Origin: Ctena decussata
Lineage: Eukaryota; Mollusca; Bivalvia; Lucinida; Lucinidae
Reading direction: 5' to 3'
DNA length: 64,000 nt
Assembly (NCBI GenBank): GCA_963989385.1
Contig: OZ022500.1
Span: 119,267,842 to 119,331,841, forward strand
Under the pieces are notes generated by a model, which worked only from the letters and a program-made list of their open reading frames with translations, was not told the origin of the DNA and ran no database searches. Within the stretch, counting starts at the first letter, position 1. Each line of letters begins with the position of its first letter. A program made the translations under genes and the position numbers. This document shows positions 23,101 through 33,747 of the stretch, piece after piece.

Positions 23101-23405
23101 TATCTTAATGAAATCTAGGTAAAGTTTGAAACTGGGTCGTGTCGGGTCAAAAACTTGGTCACTAGGTCAAATATAAGAACAACCTTGTATATGCTCCAGA
23201 GGGCACAGTTTTGATCCAATCTCAATGAAACTGTGTCAGAATGTTTATTGTTACAATATCCAGGCCAAGTTTGAAACTGGGTCATGCCGGGTCAAAAACT
23301 AGGTCAAATGTTAGTATGGTAAAAACTCCTATAAATCTTCACCAGAGCCAGTGAACTGATTAATGCTCAGGTGAGCGATTCAGGGCCACCATGGCCCTCT
23401 TGTTC
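20187..23405 (+). mobile_element. Shared-terminus element E4, higher-order array
   Basis: The left end is TTTTAGCTCGCCTGAGCACG with a GAGCACGAAGTGCTC hairpin and a GTCCGGAC-rich tract. The right end is GCTCAGGTGAGCGATTCAGG, a GGCCACCATGGCC hairpin and CTCTTGTTC. The core has about twenty ~143-bp monomers, GTACGCTCTAGAGGACACAG to TAGGTCACTAGGTCAAATC. Over most of the array two subtypes alternate, CCAATCTTTATGAAAC with ATGTCGGGTCAAAAAC, and CCAAAGTTCATGAAAC with ACGTCGGGTCTAAAAC, giving a ~286-bp higher-order unit. No protein is encoded. Confidence 0.85.
20242..20292. repeat. Self-complementary GTCCGGAC tract
   Basis: Directly after the E4 left end, GTCCGTCGTACGTCCGGACG runs into repeated ACGTCCGG units ending ACGTCCGTC. 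The tract is GC-rich, CpG-dense and palindromic at several registers. Confidence 0.85.
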
Positions 23406-23444
23406 ATCTAAGCCACATTGTATTGAAAGACTAGAGGGCACTCC

Positions 23445-23497
23445 GTGTAGACCCAGATGAAGCGGCCAATGATAAGCTTCCTCAGCTGGGTCTACGC
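23445..23497. repeat. Short hairpin, GTAGACCCAG arms
   Basis: GTGTAGACCCAGATGAAG pairs imperfectly with CTTCCTCAGCTGGGTCTAC across a ~15-bp loop. It may be a small MITE or a structural hairpin. Confidence 0.5.
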
Positions 23498-23764
23498 TGT
23501 TTGCAAATTCAACTATTTTCATTTTTTTGGCGTGTTAAGCGTGAAACATAACTGCATTGATGTAATGCTACAATCAACAACATTTGAAAATACGGAGAAA
23601 CAAACATAAACGTTTTAACATGTTTAGGTCTGGGCAAAACAGATATGAAGTTTTAACAAGACTTCAATATCTCAGGACTTAGTGGAACGGTACCATTTTG
23701 TGATTATCAAGTCTTACCTTCAATTCCATTATTGTCAAACGGTTCTGTTTCATTTACAAAATAA

Positions 23765-23881
23765 TAGCGAACACACGAAGTACGAAGTATGTTCGCTTTA
23801 CTGTATCAGTTTTGGTCATATATACTTAGGCAGTTAAAATGTATGGTAAAGATCATGGTTGCGGCCATCTTGGAGAACCGG
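23765..23881 (+). repeat. Direct repeat partner of 26493-26602 (copy 1)
   Basis: TAGCGAACACACGAAGTACG through TTGGAGAACCGG is repeated nearly identically at 26493-26602. Homology of both copies ends exactly at ACCGG. The start itself is a small palindrome, GCGAACA..TGTTCGC. The reading frame from 23789 lies partly on this repeat and is not a gene. Confidence 0.75.
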
Positions 23882-24830
23882 AATTTCGAAAGTTATCGCA
23901 AGACTAGTCACGAGCCCAGTGCTCTTATCGAATTTTTGCGAGTCAAAAAATATTTTTGCAATCACTCTATAAAGGAAATGTACATTAAATACTTCTCGCT
24001 ACAACAATGCTCGTGTCTGTTAGATTATGTTCCTAGAAAGAATAGCTCAAACTGTAAACGTTTTTCGTTTGAGGTTATGTCGTCTGCTTGGGGCCGGAAC
24101 TTAGTCTAGAAGGAACTGAGTTCCTAGGTAAAACCCCGTACCGTTGCGCGTCATGTTAATTGGAAATCACGGCGCACCAGAGAGCCCACCTAGGCTAGAG
24201 TGGAGCAGAAATGGTGTGTTTAGCCAGTGTTAACAAACACTTCGATGAAAAAGGTGATTTCTACAACTTATTTTAGTAAAATAATCATGACACAGCCTTA
24301 ACATCTATATTTTAGCACATTTCAATTATCTTTGGAACTGAATAAATAACAATCAGATACAAAAACGAATTCTTTGTTCGCTAATCAAAGCAACCATCAT
24401 GAATACAATTTTAAACACTATATAATTTAATCCTCAGAATTACACTAATTATCTGAAGTGTCTCTCAGCTGCTGAATATTAGGTTTGCTGAGAAAGGGCA
24501 GTAGGACTGACTTCCGATAATATTATTTTGAAGACGGTTGAATCCCTGCCTGTTAATGGTGCAGATCGCTGAGGAAAGTGTGGACTTCTAGATGATTAGT
24601 GCACCCCACCACTATCACAAAGCAGCTTAATATTGTGACTGCAGACCATAAGGACACCTTAGGAAGGCGAGCTTACATATGTTTCCGTTCTATCTGCATA
24701 CCGAACAAGTCTGCTGTGGTTCTTTCTTAATGGGCACTGCGGTTCTTCTTCGACATTTAAATTCAGACTCTAACCGATACTGGCATGACGTTCAAGCCCG
24801 TCTTAAGGATCGCAAAAACAGCATTAAACA
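23882..24830. other. Unassigned non-coding stretch
   Basis: No gene or recurring repeat recognised before the left arm of the large palindrome. Confidence 0.4.
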
Positions 24831-25957
24831 CTAATATGAAATTAAGGCACTGCCTTTGTGCGAACACACTCTTTACAGTCCTTTAAGATCTTTGGTGTGG
24901 GTGAAGTGCTACCCTAGGCACCACCTTGTCATTGTAGTCTGGTGAAAATTGGTCCAAGTGGCACTCACCTTGATTAGCAAACTGTATTTTATGCGATAAT
25001 GGTAATGGTGACGTCCTTGAGAGACCAGTGCAGCTCATGTGACATCCATGCTGCACTAAAGTACGGCAACTATAACTCTGTGCGGAAGTATCTGCCATTT
25101 TTACAAAGGTGGGGGGGGGGGGGGGGGGGGCAACTTATGTGTCTTCTTGCATGTTTACCTTGGCACTCAGGTATGCAGTGTGGCCTTTTTTATGTGTGTG
25201 TGTGTGTTGGGGGGGCACTCTGAAGGAAGGCAATTTGCTCTATAGGGAGCAAATCCTTTCCTGATGGTTTTGGCCCCAGTTTTGAAGTCATAGAGTCTGG
25301 GTTTGGCAACCTGCTTTCTCTGAGGGTGTTCTCATTAACCTTATCGTTATCTTTCAGATACTTTAACAGTTAAAAATACCAGTTTTTCAATGGAGTGTAG
25401 TAGTACGGCCAATGAGTTATGTGTAAATATGTATATAGGTATATAGAGTGTATATAACTAATCAGTCTAACTGGTTCGTACATTCTAGCCTAGTGGTTGT
25501 GCGCTCGCTTTATAATCTTGGAGTCGAGAAATCGATCCCTGGTGGGGCGCTCGACGAAATTTTCTATACAGACTTTTCTCCTCCTACTACAGTGGTGCTG
25601 TGACCAGGGTGATTACAATTGGAGCCCAAGGGCGAAGCAATGGCTGCAGAGTCGAAAAGAACCTGGGTTATAAATATTTCATTTCCATAACATTTTATAC
25701 AAAAAAATTTTGGTAGGATGGAGGAGTGTAGTAGTACGACCATTGAGTTATGTGTAGATATGTATATAAGTATATTGGGTGTATAACTGAACAGTCTAAT
25801 TGGTCCGAACCTTTTAACCTAGTGGTTGTGTGCTCGCTTTATAATCTTGGGGTTGTGAGATCGATCCCCGGTCGGGTCGCTCGACGAAATTTTCTTTACA
25901 GATTTTTCTCCTCTTTCTACAGGTGCAACTAACTGTGGTGCACCTTCATATTTTCCG
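24831..25957 (+). repeat. Large palindrome, left arm (~1.13 kb)
   Basis: The whole segment is repeated in inverted orientation at 26600-27730 with few differences. It runs from CTAATATGAAATTAAGGCAC to GGTGCACCTTCATATTTTCC. Inside lie a poly-G run of 20 (25111-25130), a G/T-rich tract near 25195-25215, and two diverged direct repeats starting near 25390 and 25722. Each of these repeats carries a tRNA-like segment. Open frames on either strand are mirrored in the other arm and look non-coding. Confidence 0.85.
25390..25935 (+). repeat. Two tRNA-like SINE-type direct repeats
   Basis: Units of about 230 bp (from ~25390 and ~25722) share GTGTAGTAGTACG, CCTAGTGGTTGTG..GCTCGC (A-box-like), GATCGATCCC (B-box-like), TCGACGAAATTTTCT and ACTTTTCTCCTCCT. 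The tRNA-like core is at about 25490-25555 and 25816-25880. The family is not recognised. The same pair is mirrored at about 26622-27168 in the right arm. Confidence 0.6.
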
Positions 25958-26599
25958 CCACTTTTACATAAGTAGGCAGCCATTATGATTTCATTTTTGC
26001 TTCCTCGGGAGGCATAGCCCTTCCAGGAGGGTCTTCTATGGGGGAGAGCGTTTGCTCCAATGAATGAGGGCAAATTCTTTTCTTAGGGAGCTGGTCTTGA
26101 GTTGGAGGGGTCGCAGAGATGGGATGGCTGAATTGCTTCCTCTGGAGATGTTTCACTTTAACATTAGATAAAGTAAGTAAGCCATACACTGTCATGGTCA
26201 GAAAATACATCACTTGCATGTACCGAATATTTTTATGTAAATGATGTTTTGTACTGTACTTGGTGTCAGTACCTGTATTATATTGAATTGGATTTAAGAA
26301 CAGTTAACTGATTTGATTTGATTTGAAGACGTTGCTAGCCGCCAATACCCATGAGCGACATGAGCCTCATTGTTCAGCAAAAGGGCATCAGCAAGGGGGT
26401 CATGCACTGGAGTAATGCATAGTAGAAAAGAAAAAAAGTTTAAGAAAAAAAAAAAACAGAAAAAAAGATAGATAGAAAAAAAACCCACCTTATAGCGAAC
26501 ACAGGAAGTATGTTCGCTTTACTGTATCAGTTTTGGTCATATATACTTAGGCAGTTAAAATGTATGGTAACGATCATGGTTGCAGCCATCTTGGAGAAC
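25958..26599. other. Palindrome spacer
   Basis: A ~640-bp spacer between the inverted arms. It contains an A-rich run (26427-26480) and, at its right edge, the direct repeat 26493-26602. No gene recognised. Confidence 0.5.
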
Positions 26600-26602
26600 C
26601 GG
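26493..26602 (+). repeat. Direct repeat partner of 23765-23881 (copy 2)
   Basis: Same sequence as 23765-23881 with small differences (e.g. ACAGGAAG for ACACGAAGTACGAAG). It abuts the right palindrome arm at the shared CGG. Confidence 0.75.
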
Positions 26603-27730
26603 AAAATATGAAGGTGCACCACAGTTAGTTGCACCTGTAGAAGGAGGAGAAAAATCTGTAAAGAAAATTTCGTCGAGCGACCCGACCGGGGATCGATCTC
26701 ACAACCCCAAGATTATAAAGCGAGCACACAACCACTAGGTTAAAAGGTTCGGACCAGTTAGACTGTTCAGTTATACACTCAATATACTTATATACATATC
26801 TACACATAACTCAATGGTCGTACTACTACACTCCTCCATCCTACCAAAGAACATTTGTATAAAATGTTATGGAAATGAAATAATTATAACCCAGGTTCTT
26901 TTCGACTCTGCAGCCATTGCTTCGCCCTTGGGCTCCAATTGTAATCACCCTGGTCACAGCACCACTGTAGTAGGAGGAGAAAAGTCTGTATAGAAAATTT
27001 CGTCGAGCGCCCCACCAGGGATCGATTTCTCGACTCCAAGATTATAAAGCGAGCGCGCAACCACTAGGCTAGAATGTACGGACCAGTTAGACTGATCAGT
27101 TATATACACTCTATATACCTATATACATATTTACACATAACTCATTGGCCGTACTACTACACTCCATTGAAAAACTGGTATTTTTAACTGTTAAAGTATC
27201 TGAAAGATAACGATAAGGTTAATGAGAACACCCTCAGAGAAAGCAGGTTGCCAAACCCAGACTCTATGACTTCAAAACTGGGGCCAAAACCAAAAGGAAA
27301 GGATTTGCTCCCTATAGAGCAAATTGCCTTTTTTCAGAGTGCCCCCCCCCCCCCCCAACACACACACACACATAAAAAAGGCCACACTGCATACCTGAGT
27401 GCCAAGGTAAACATGCAAGAAGACACATAAGTTGCCCCCCCCCCCCCCCCCTTTGTAAAAATGGCAGATACTTGCGCACACAGTTATAGTTGCCGTACTT
27501 TAGTGCAGCATGGATGTCACATGAGCTGCACTGGTCTCTCAAGGACGTCACCATTACCATTATCGCATAAAATACAGTTTGCTAATCAAGGTGAGTGCCA
27601 CTTGGGCCAATTTTCACCAGACTACAATGACAAGGTGGTGCCTAGGGTAGCACTTCACCCCCACCAAAGATCTTAAAGGACTGTAAAGAGTGTGTTCGTA
27701 CAAAGGCAGTGCCTTAATTTCATATTAATG
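26600..27730 (-). repeat. Large palindrome, right arm (~1.13 kb)
   Basis: Inverted copy of 24831-25957. Differences are mainly homopolymer length (C runs of 15 at 27342-27356 and 17 at 27435-27451, against G runs of about 7 and 20 in the other arm) and scattered substitutions. Such high identity implies recent duplication or gene conversion between arms, or an assembly effect. Confidence 0.85.
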
Positions 27731-29969
27731 AACGACTGTATATACTATCGTAGCTGCATTATTGGTATACTTTGTAACTAACGCTCCCAGACATCCACAT
27801 TGCTTGTGCAAGAATGACCTTTTTATACCGGATTTACTATGCAATGTTGTTTTTTTTTTCAACCTGCATTTTCTCTCTAATTTAGCAAGGTCCTCAATCA
27901 TTTTAATCCCCTTTAAGACATAACTGCAATTTAACTACAACCACGTTTTGCTTCTTTATCAAATAACCATAGTTACCATAAATTGTGGGACACTTGTTAT
28001 AATTATTCTAAAATTAGAACAATTTATTCGTAACTATCCGATAATTGTCAAATGCCGATCAAAATGGCAAACAGTACAGGCCCTGATCAGAATTGAGCCT
28101 AGAAGTAGTATGGTTTGGCTCTCCATCGTTTTCTCAGGAAAATATGTCCAAGTTGTTTGGATCATAATCGTAATCAACCAGGAACCGAAACAGGGACAAG
28201 GTTTTAAATCACGGATCATATAACTGTCATGATTAACAGTGTGCTGTCTGCAGGGAACAGTCTCATTTGTTTGAGAAAATTCCATTTTTGTCAGTGCATG
28301 ATCGTTTATCCTAAATATCATTTATTCATCCCCAGAGCCTGTGCGACATCGGGTTATAAACATATGAGTCGCAACAAGAAGAAAGGATCCATATCACATT
28401 CGTTAACTGTAAAACTTCAGACGCCTCTTGTGTTAGTCCGGTTAAGGAACAACTTTCATATTCCGCCTGTTGATTTTTTATCATCCTTCAGTCGTGTGTC
28501 CGAACAGTAAAACTCAGACAAGACCGCGTGGAGGCGAAGAACGGTCGAAGTCTTTGCTGTTTTAAAATATATGAGCTACAGATTCCTTCTGCCTGTTACA
28601 GATATTGTTACACGATACATTGAATTATTGTACTGCTTGCAATATTTGGAAAATGTTAGAACTTTCTGAAGTTAGAACTTACAGCTGCAGATGTACTTTA
28701 GAGTGTTCAGATTTATGGATACCGGCACTTAACACTATTTGCAAGTCTGAAAATATATCAAGTTGCATACGCACGGGATCGGAAAGAGAACATTTAGATT
28801 CTGTATGGTATTGGCCGAAAACGTATTTTCAATGACCTACCCCATGTATGTGCATATTGCGATACGCTCCTTTTTATATAGCTGTGTATCCAGTACAAAG
28901 CATAAAGCCTCTAAGCAAAACGCCTGTGCAACGTCATGATGTTGATGGAAGTTGGTTCGACTAAGTTTACCCGTCATGACGTCGCTATGGGTCGACTGCG
29001 ATAATTTTTCTTTAATTTTCAGCGTTTTCTGTCAGTTGATAATTGCATTGGTTATAAGTTTGTCATCGACCCTTTTACATTGTTGCCTCAGGTCTTCATG
29101 TTAAAGACTTATTATCATCGCTCAAAAACGCCAACCCCGAGAGACGCCGTATTTTGCTATGCCACCAGCTTGCTGGTATTACTCAAAATTAACACATTAA
29201 TGCCTAGGCGTCTTATAAAAGGAAATTTGGCAACGGCGTCTGATCGGTGTGTACGCTGTTAGGATTTATTACCCAAATTTCTGGAAATAAAAACATAATT
29301 AAAATTCAATCTGACCACCTTTATATTGCGAATAGTCCGGTCCTAACTCTGAGGTACATGTAGAAGAGACCATTAGGCATTGGCAGGTAAAAAAAAAAGA
29401 AGAAAAAAAAAGTTTTTGCTTTTGTCTAGCCGGGTTTGGCCATGTATTTACCGCTGTGCTTATATTTGCGGCTATGGACCAAAGATGATTATTTCATCTG
29501 GTATGCTTTGCAACTAATTATACGCTTAGTATAGATCCTTATAAACTATCACTTTGAGTCCGATTCGAAAGGAAGTTGCAACGTTTTGTCGAGGTTTGGG
29601 CGGTATTAACCACCCCCCCCCCCACACCCACACACACAACAACACGCACACAAACCCGCCACCTATCTTCACTAGCCCGTGGCGGGGAATGCAAAAGAAA
29701 GACGGACTTCCATTGTGGTTAGTTTTTTATTTTCATTTATCGGCTTTCTGTTACTCTTTGACGTTTTGTACATTATTTAGAATAGCATTGAGGCCATCTG
29801 ATGGGAAATAACTGACCCCTTGGCTTTTCACTTGTCGTACCGTCTTTATTATTTCCTTTCTCATTTTGGTGTTTAGGGCATGATGTCCTTAACGATTGTG
29901 TAGGTTCCTGATCATTGCCTTCACATGTACTTTTCAGTTGCAAACCTTTTTCCTATTCTTACATTTAAT
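27731..29969. other. Unassigned stretch with C-rich tract
   Basis: No gene with domain support is recognised in 2.2 kb. A poly-C/CA tract lies at about 29612-29650. A frame at 28605-28835 is cysteine-containing but has no signal peptide or motif I can name. Confidence 0.4.
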
Positions 29970-30189
29970 GAGCTGCGACACTGCCAAAACAGACAAAGTG
30001 GTATCAGGTCAGCCTGGGCATTCACCTAGTCTGAGCAGAGTCTTTGCTGGCGACAGCGGGTAGCTTTTACACTTAGGTACATCTAAAGCGCAAAGCGAAG
30101 ACTCTGATCAGGCTGGGCGGATGCCCAGGCTGATCTGAGTCTTTGTTGGGCGCACATTCCACTTTGTCGGTTTTGTCGTGTCGCGGCTC
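29970..30189. mobile_element. GAGCCGCGACACG-type foldback MITE (copy 2)
   Basis: GAGCTGCGACACTGCCAAAA to TTGTCGTGTCGCGGCTC, with GGGCGGATGCCC inside. More diverged than most copies. Confidence 0.8.
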
Positions 30190-30292
30190 AAATGATAAAA
30201 ACATTGACTGTATATCCTTGTTGTACAACTACTGTATATCGTTGTTGTAGGCTATAAACATTGTTATGTAAGCTTAATGCTGAAATAAAGAT

Positions 30293-30330
30293 ATTGTATT
30301 GTATTGTATTGTATTGTATTGTATTGTATT
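30293..30330. repeat. (TGTAT)n microsatellite
   Basis: About seven uninterrupted TGTAT units. Confidence 0.95.
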
Positions 30331-30802
30331 GATTGCTAATAAAAACACTAGTCATTGACTGACAATAAAACAGGACTAAAAGCAAGACATATAATGATAT
30401 GATCGGCTGTAGGATATAAATTCATCTAATTGTGACAAACACAATTTGTTTATTTTAATACCACAGTGAAACTTGTAAATCTGAATTGTTCACAGTGACA
30501 GTTGTTCTTATCGATTAACATTCCTTTTCAATCTCTTCAGACGCATAACAAAAACATAAACTCAGACCGCAAACATATATTTTATCTTTGAATCATATCA
30601 TCTTTAGAGACTTTTAAACGTCACTTGAAAACCTTGACTTGATACTTAGTCTGCAAGATAACATATCTCAACTCTGTCATAGACCACCTCAGTGTAATTG
30701 TAGAACACGACCTATATTCAGCTTAGAAACAGATTCTTTTTTGACTGTGGAAACATATATTATGTTCAAAATCAAATCAAATTTTCAAATTTTTAAAATC
30801 TA

Positions 30803-30915
30803 CAAGAGTTCCTTCAAGGATAGAGAACACATTCAAAAGAAAGAATGCGGGCCGTACTTCGAAGTTTCGGTTATTCAAGCCTCATTAGTGACCCCGACAT
30901 GATCTAGCGACGAAA
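30803..30915 (+). repeat. Dispersed repeat R (copy 1, fragment)
   Basis: AGAGTTCCTTCAAGGATAGA, then ACACATTCAAAAGAAAG and GTTTCGGTTATTCAAGCCTC, match the 5' part of the longer copies at 40444-40930 (+) and 60931-61370 (-). Class unknown. Confidence 0.6.
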
Positions 30916-32207
30916 GAGAGAGAGAAACAAATAAATAAAGACAATTATTTAAACCATGATTTAAATTCTATTACCGAAGTATTGGGATAGATAAGTAATG
31001 CAAATAGTGCAGACCCGGATCAGACTGCCCCCGAGGAGAAATCTGATGTGGGCCTACACTTTTTGCCCTTCCATCTGCATGTTATAAATGAATTACCGCA
31101 TTTAAATTCCATACCGTTCCATTTCAAGGGCAATTACAGATATATTTAAGATGTTCCAATTTGGGAATTTTACGGTAATATGAAAATGGAATGATACTGC
31201 AATTCATTTCAGAACAACCAAAAGTGAATCAAAGATACACACCAAAACATATATGAGGACGCCATAAAAATGTCACAGAATTCAAATAATTCACGCGTAC
31301 CGCTGAGCCACTTGGGGAACGTCGTTGCGAAAATTGAAACAGAACTGAACAGAACAGCCTTTCATTATGGCTCACCAGAAGCTCTGTTTGACAAGTTCAG
31401 AGCGTCCATTTAAGGTATATGGATTCACTAACAGTGGTGGCAACTATGTTATTTTCTCCTCTACCTCCCTTCCAAGGAGAGGGTTACTCTTTCAGGAAAG
31501 ATTTTGATCGTCTAGGAGTACTTATTTTTCTTCAAGAGGAGACCCTTTTCTGGAAGGACCGTTTCATAAAAGGAAGCCAACAGGAAGTCACAGCAGAAGT
31601 TGTTTCCCTGATAAACATGACAGAAAGACATGGAATAGTACTCATTCACCTAAATGAAATGTGACAAACAAAATGACACCGAAATCTTTGTCATTGAAAC
31701 AGAGATAAAAACTAATTACTATGATTTAAATGGACGTTATCACGAAATGGGACACTTTTTGGGGGATAATTGATCTTAAATTTCCCTACCTTTAACACTG
31801 CAATGTGTGAAACTAAGATTAAAGGTTTCACTAATTATCTTGTCAATCTAGATGTCAGCTATCTGTGTCATATAACTGTCTAAACCTTTAACAGTTTAAC
31901 TTAAAATATAAATAGATAAATAAATAATATAAGAAAGAAAGAAAAAAAATGAAATAGAATAAAAAATCTGAAACCAAACTGCCCGCATGGCGGTAAGCCC
32001 AGTCACAACAAATATGGGTTTGTTTCTCTCTTTAACTGCGCCACAGTGAGTCGAGCCTCAGACTAAGTGACCTAATTTGTTGTCAAGGAACCTGTTACGG
32101 AATGCCGGCGCATTGCAGCCAATCGTGAACCAACTTGTGATTTTCTTCTGATCTGGATTCAGATAGAATCCCTAACTTTGCTTCATGATGGTTTTCTGAT
32201 GGTTTCA
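30916..32207. other. Unassigned non-coding stretch
   Basis: No recurring repeat is recognised. A frame at 31419-31664 (81 codons) has mixed composition but no recognisable domain, signal or splice context, and I do not call it a gene. Confidence 0.35.
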
Positions 32208-32317
32208 TCCCAGCAGACACATGTCGTCAAAATGACGTCATACTGACGTCGATACAGGCACATGACGTCGAAATGACGTCAGTCCGACGTCGTTACGACG
32301 TCATGTGCCTGCTGGGA
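32208..32317. mobile_element. TCCCAGCAGrCACA palindromic MITE, GACGTC-rich
   Basis: TCCCAGCAGACACATG at the left pairs with CATGTGCCTGCTGGGA at the right. The interior repeats GACGTC six times, four of them within TGACGTC or GACGTCA. Related but decayed copies appear at 39099-39199 and 55646-55725, where the core reads CGTTGA. Similar CCAGC..GGCACA foldback repeats are widespread in animals. Confidence 0.7.
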
Positions 32318-32410
32318 TATGTTTTACTGACATGTCTGATTGATGAATAAAGAGGCATCTCTATGCAGACCGAACACTTCTCTCGGAGCTTCATCAAAAG
32401 CGGGTATAAG

Positions 32411-32657
32411 CACACCTGGTTAACTATGTTTTCAAGGATGTTACGTAATGTAAAAGAGCTGTTACGAAACGAAAAAAAGAGTCATAATTACCAAACGACC
32501 TGCTCATCAGGTCATTTGGTAACTTTGACTCCTTTTCGTTTCGATACAGCTCTTTTCGTTATGACCAGGTCGTTTGGTAAGTGTGACTCTTTTTCGTTTC
32601 GTAACAGCTCTTTTTAGTTCCGTAACATCCCTTGTATATACATAGCTAACCAGTGGT
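32411..32657. mobile_element. Foldback element, CACACCTGGTTA ends
   Basis: The left arm (AAGGATGTTACGTAATG, GAGCTGTTACGAAACG, TTACCAAACGACCTG) pairs with the right arm (TCGTTTGGTAAG, CGTTTCGTAACAGCTC, CCGTAACATCCCTTG). An extra internal copy of the pattern lies at about 32510-32570. No coding capacity. Confidence 0.7.
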
Positions 32658-32956
32658 GATAAGATCACGTACATAAAAATTGCTACAGTTCACAATGGTT
32701 TCTAGTTCTATCCGTTGAGAGACTTCAGATACAAATCTCGTGTATTATAGTCGAAATTCTTATATTGTTTTCATCTTCTGTATAAATGCCCAATTTGCTT
32801 GTTGTTTGTTTTTATGTGGTTTGTTTGAGTTGCTGGCATTGCATTGTGAATACCATACTTTCAATAGCGTCCTGTTATTCTTTTAGCAATGTAGTATTGA
32901 TGGGTTTCATGCATAAACAAGCTGAAGTCCAAGGCCGTAGATCTTACTGCCTGGTT

Positions 32957-33249
32957 GTAGTTATTACTGACCGTCCCAAGGCGGTACTTTCGTTGCGATT
33001 GCATTTGTTTTATGTTCGGGGCTGCTTAACTTATTGTGTTTTCATTTTAATCCTTCTGTTGGTCTAAATTATTTAGTTCAGTAAAGATAGCTGAGTTGCC
33101 ACCTATTTGGGAAAGAGCTGCTGACTCGGCTAATCACTTGTAATTTATTGTTTGTTGGATTGTCTTTGTCAATCTTTCCCTTTGATGTTGGGGATAGGGT
33201 TTGGGATCTGATTCAGTCAGTTCCTGAAGTGTATTTACTCTTTAAATTT
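32957..33249 (+). repeat. Dispersed repeat L (copy 1), possible LTR
   Basis: GTAGTTATTACTGACCGTCC through GTTACTCTTTAAATTT-type sequence is shared with 59316-59682 at high identity. The second copy has about 75 extra bp in the middle. It could be a solo LTR or other non-coding mobile sequence, since no protein domain adjoins it. The reading frame ending here is not coding. Confidence 0.6.
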
Positions 33250-33747
33250 GAAGAGGGAAACTTCTGATACGGACGCTTTTTGTTGTATTTCAAGCATTTG
33301 GATCACTTGTTCTTTTGTTTGTTATCATTTTACTGAAGCAAATGATGAACAAACGGAAAATACCGTTGTAGTTTACCAAATATCAAACCGAATTTGTCTA
33401 AATTTGGCTTTCCCACAAAATCTCCGTCACTTCCTTGGTATCAGAAAATATCAAATATGTATCCATATAAAAAGGTTTTACACCATCAACACTGTAGTTC
33501 GTAAATTATATCTTACCGTTTGATTTCACATGCTACATGACGATGCTTAGAAAACGACTCATTTTCAACCCACCCTCAAAATCTATGTTGCTACCTCGGT
33601 GAAAAGGAGTCAAACTTTTTGTTTGTCTTTCAGGACGGAGCAAAAGTAAAGCTGCAGTCGTACCTGGCAAGAATGTGGATAGTCCAGTATTTTGTGTCAG
33701 TTTAACGCATTAGGAAGAAACAACCTGATGCTCAGACAGACATATAT
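33250..33747. other. Unassigned non-coding stretch
   Basis: No gene or recurring repeat recognised. Confidence 0.35.

Noticed and set aside
24883..27676. Matching frames in both palindrome arms (MVMVTSLRDQCSSCD, MADT.A.SYSCRTL)
   Set aside because: They include poly-G/C-coded glycine or proline runs, exist on both strands and overlap each other. Duplication explains their repetition, not coding constraint.
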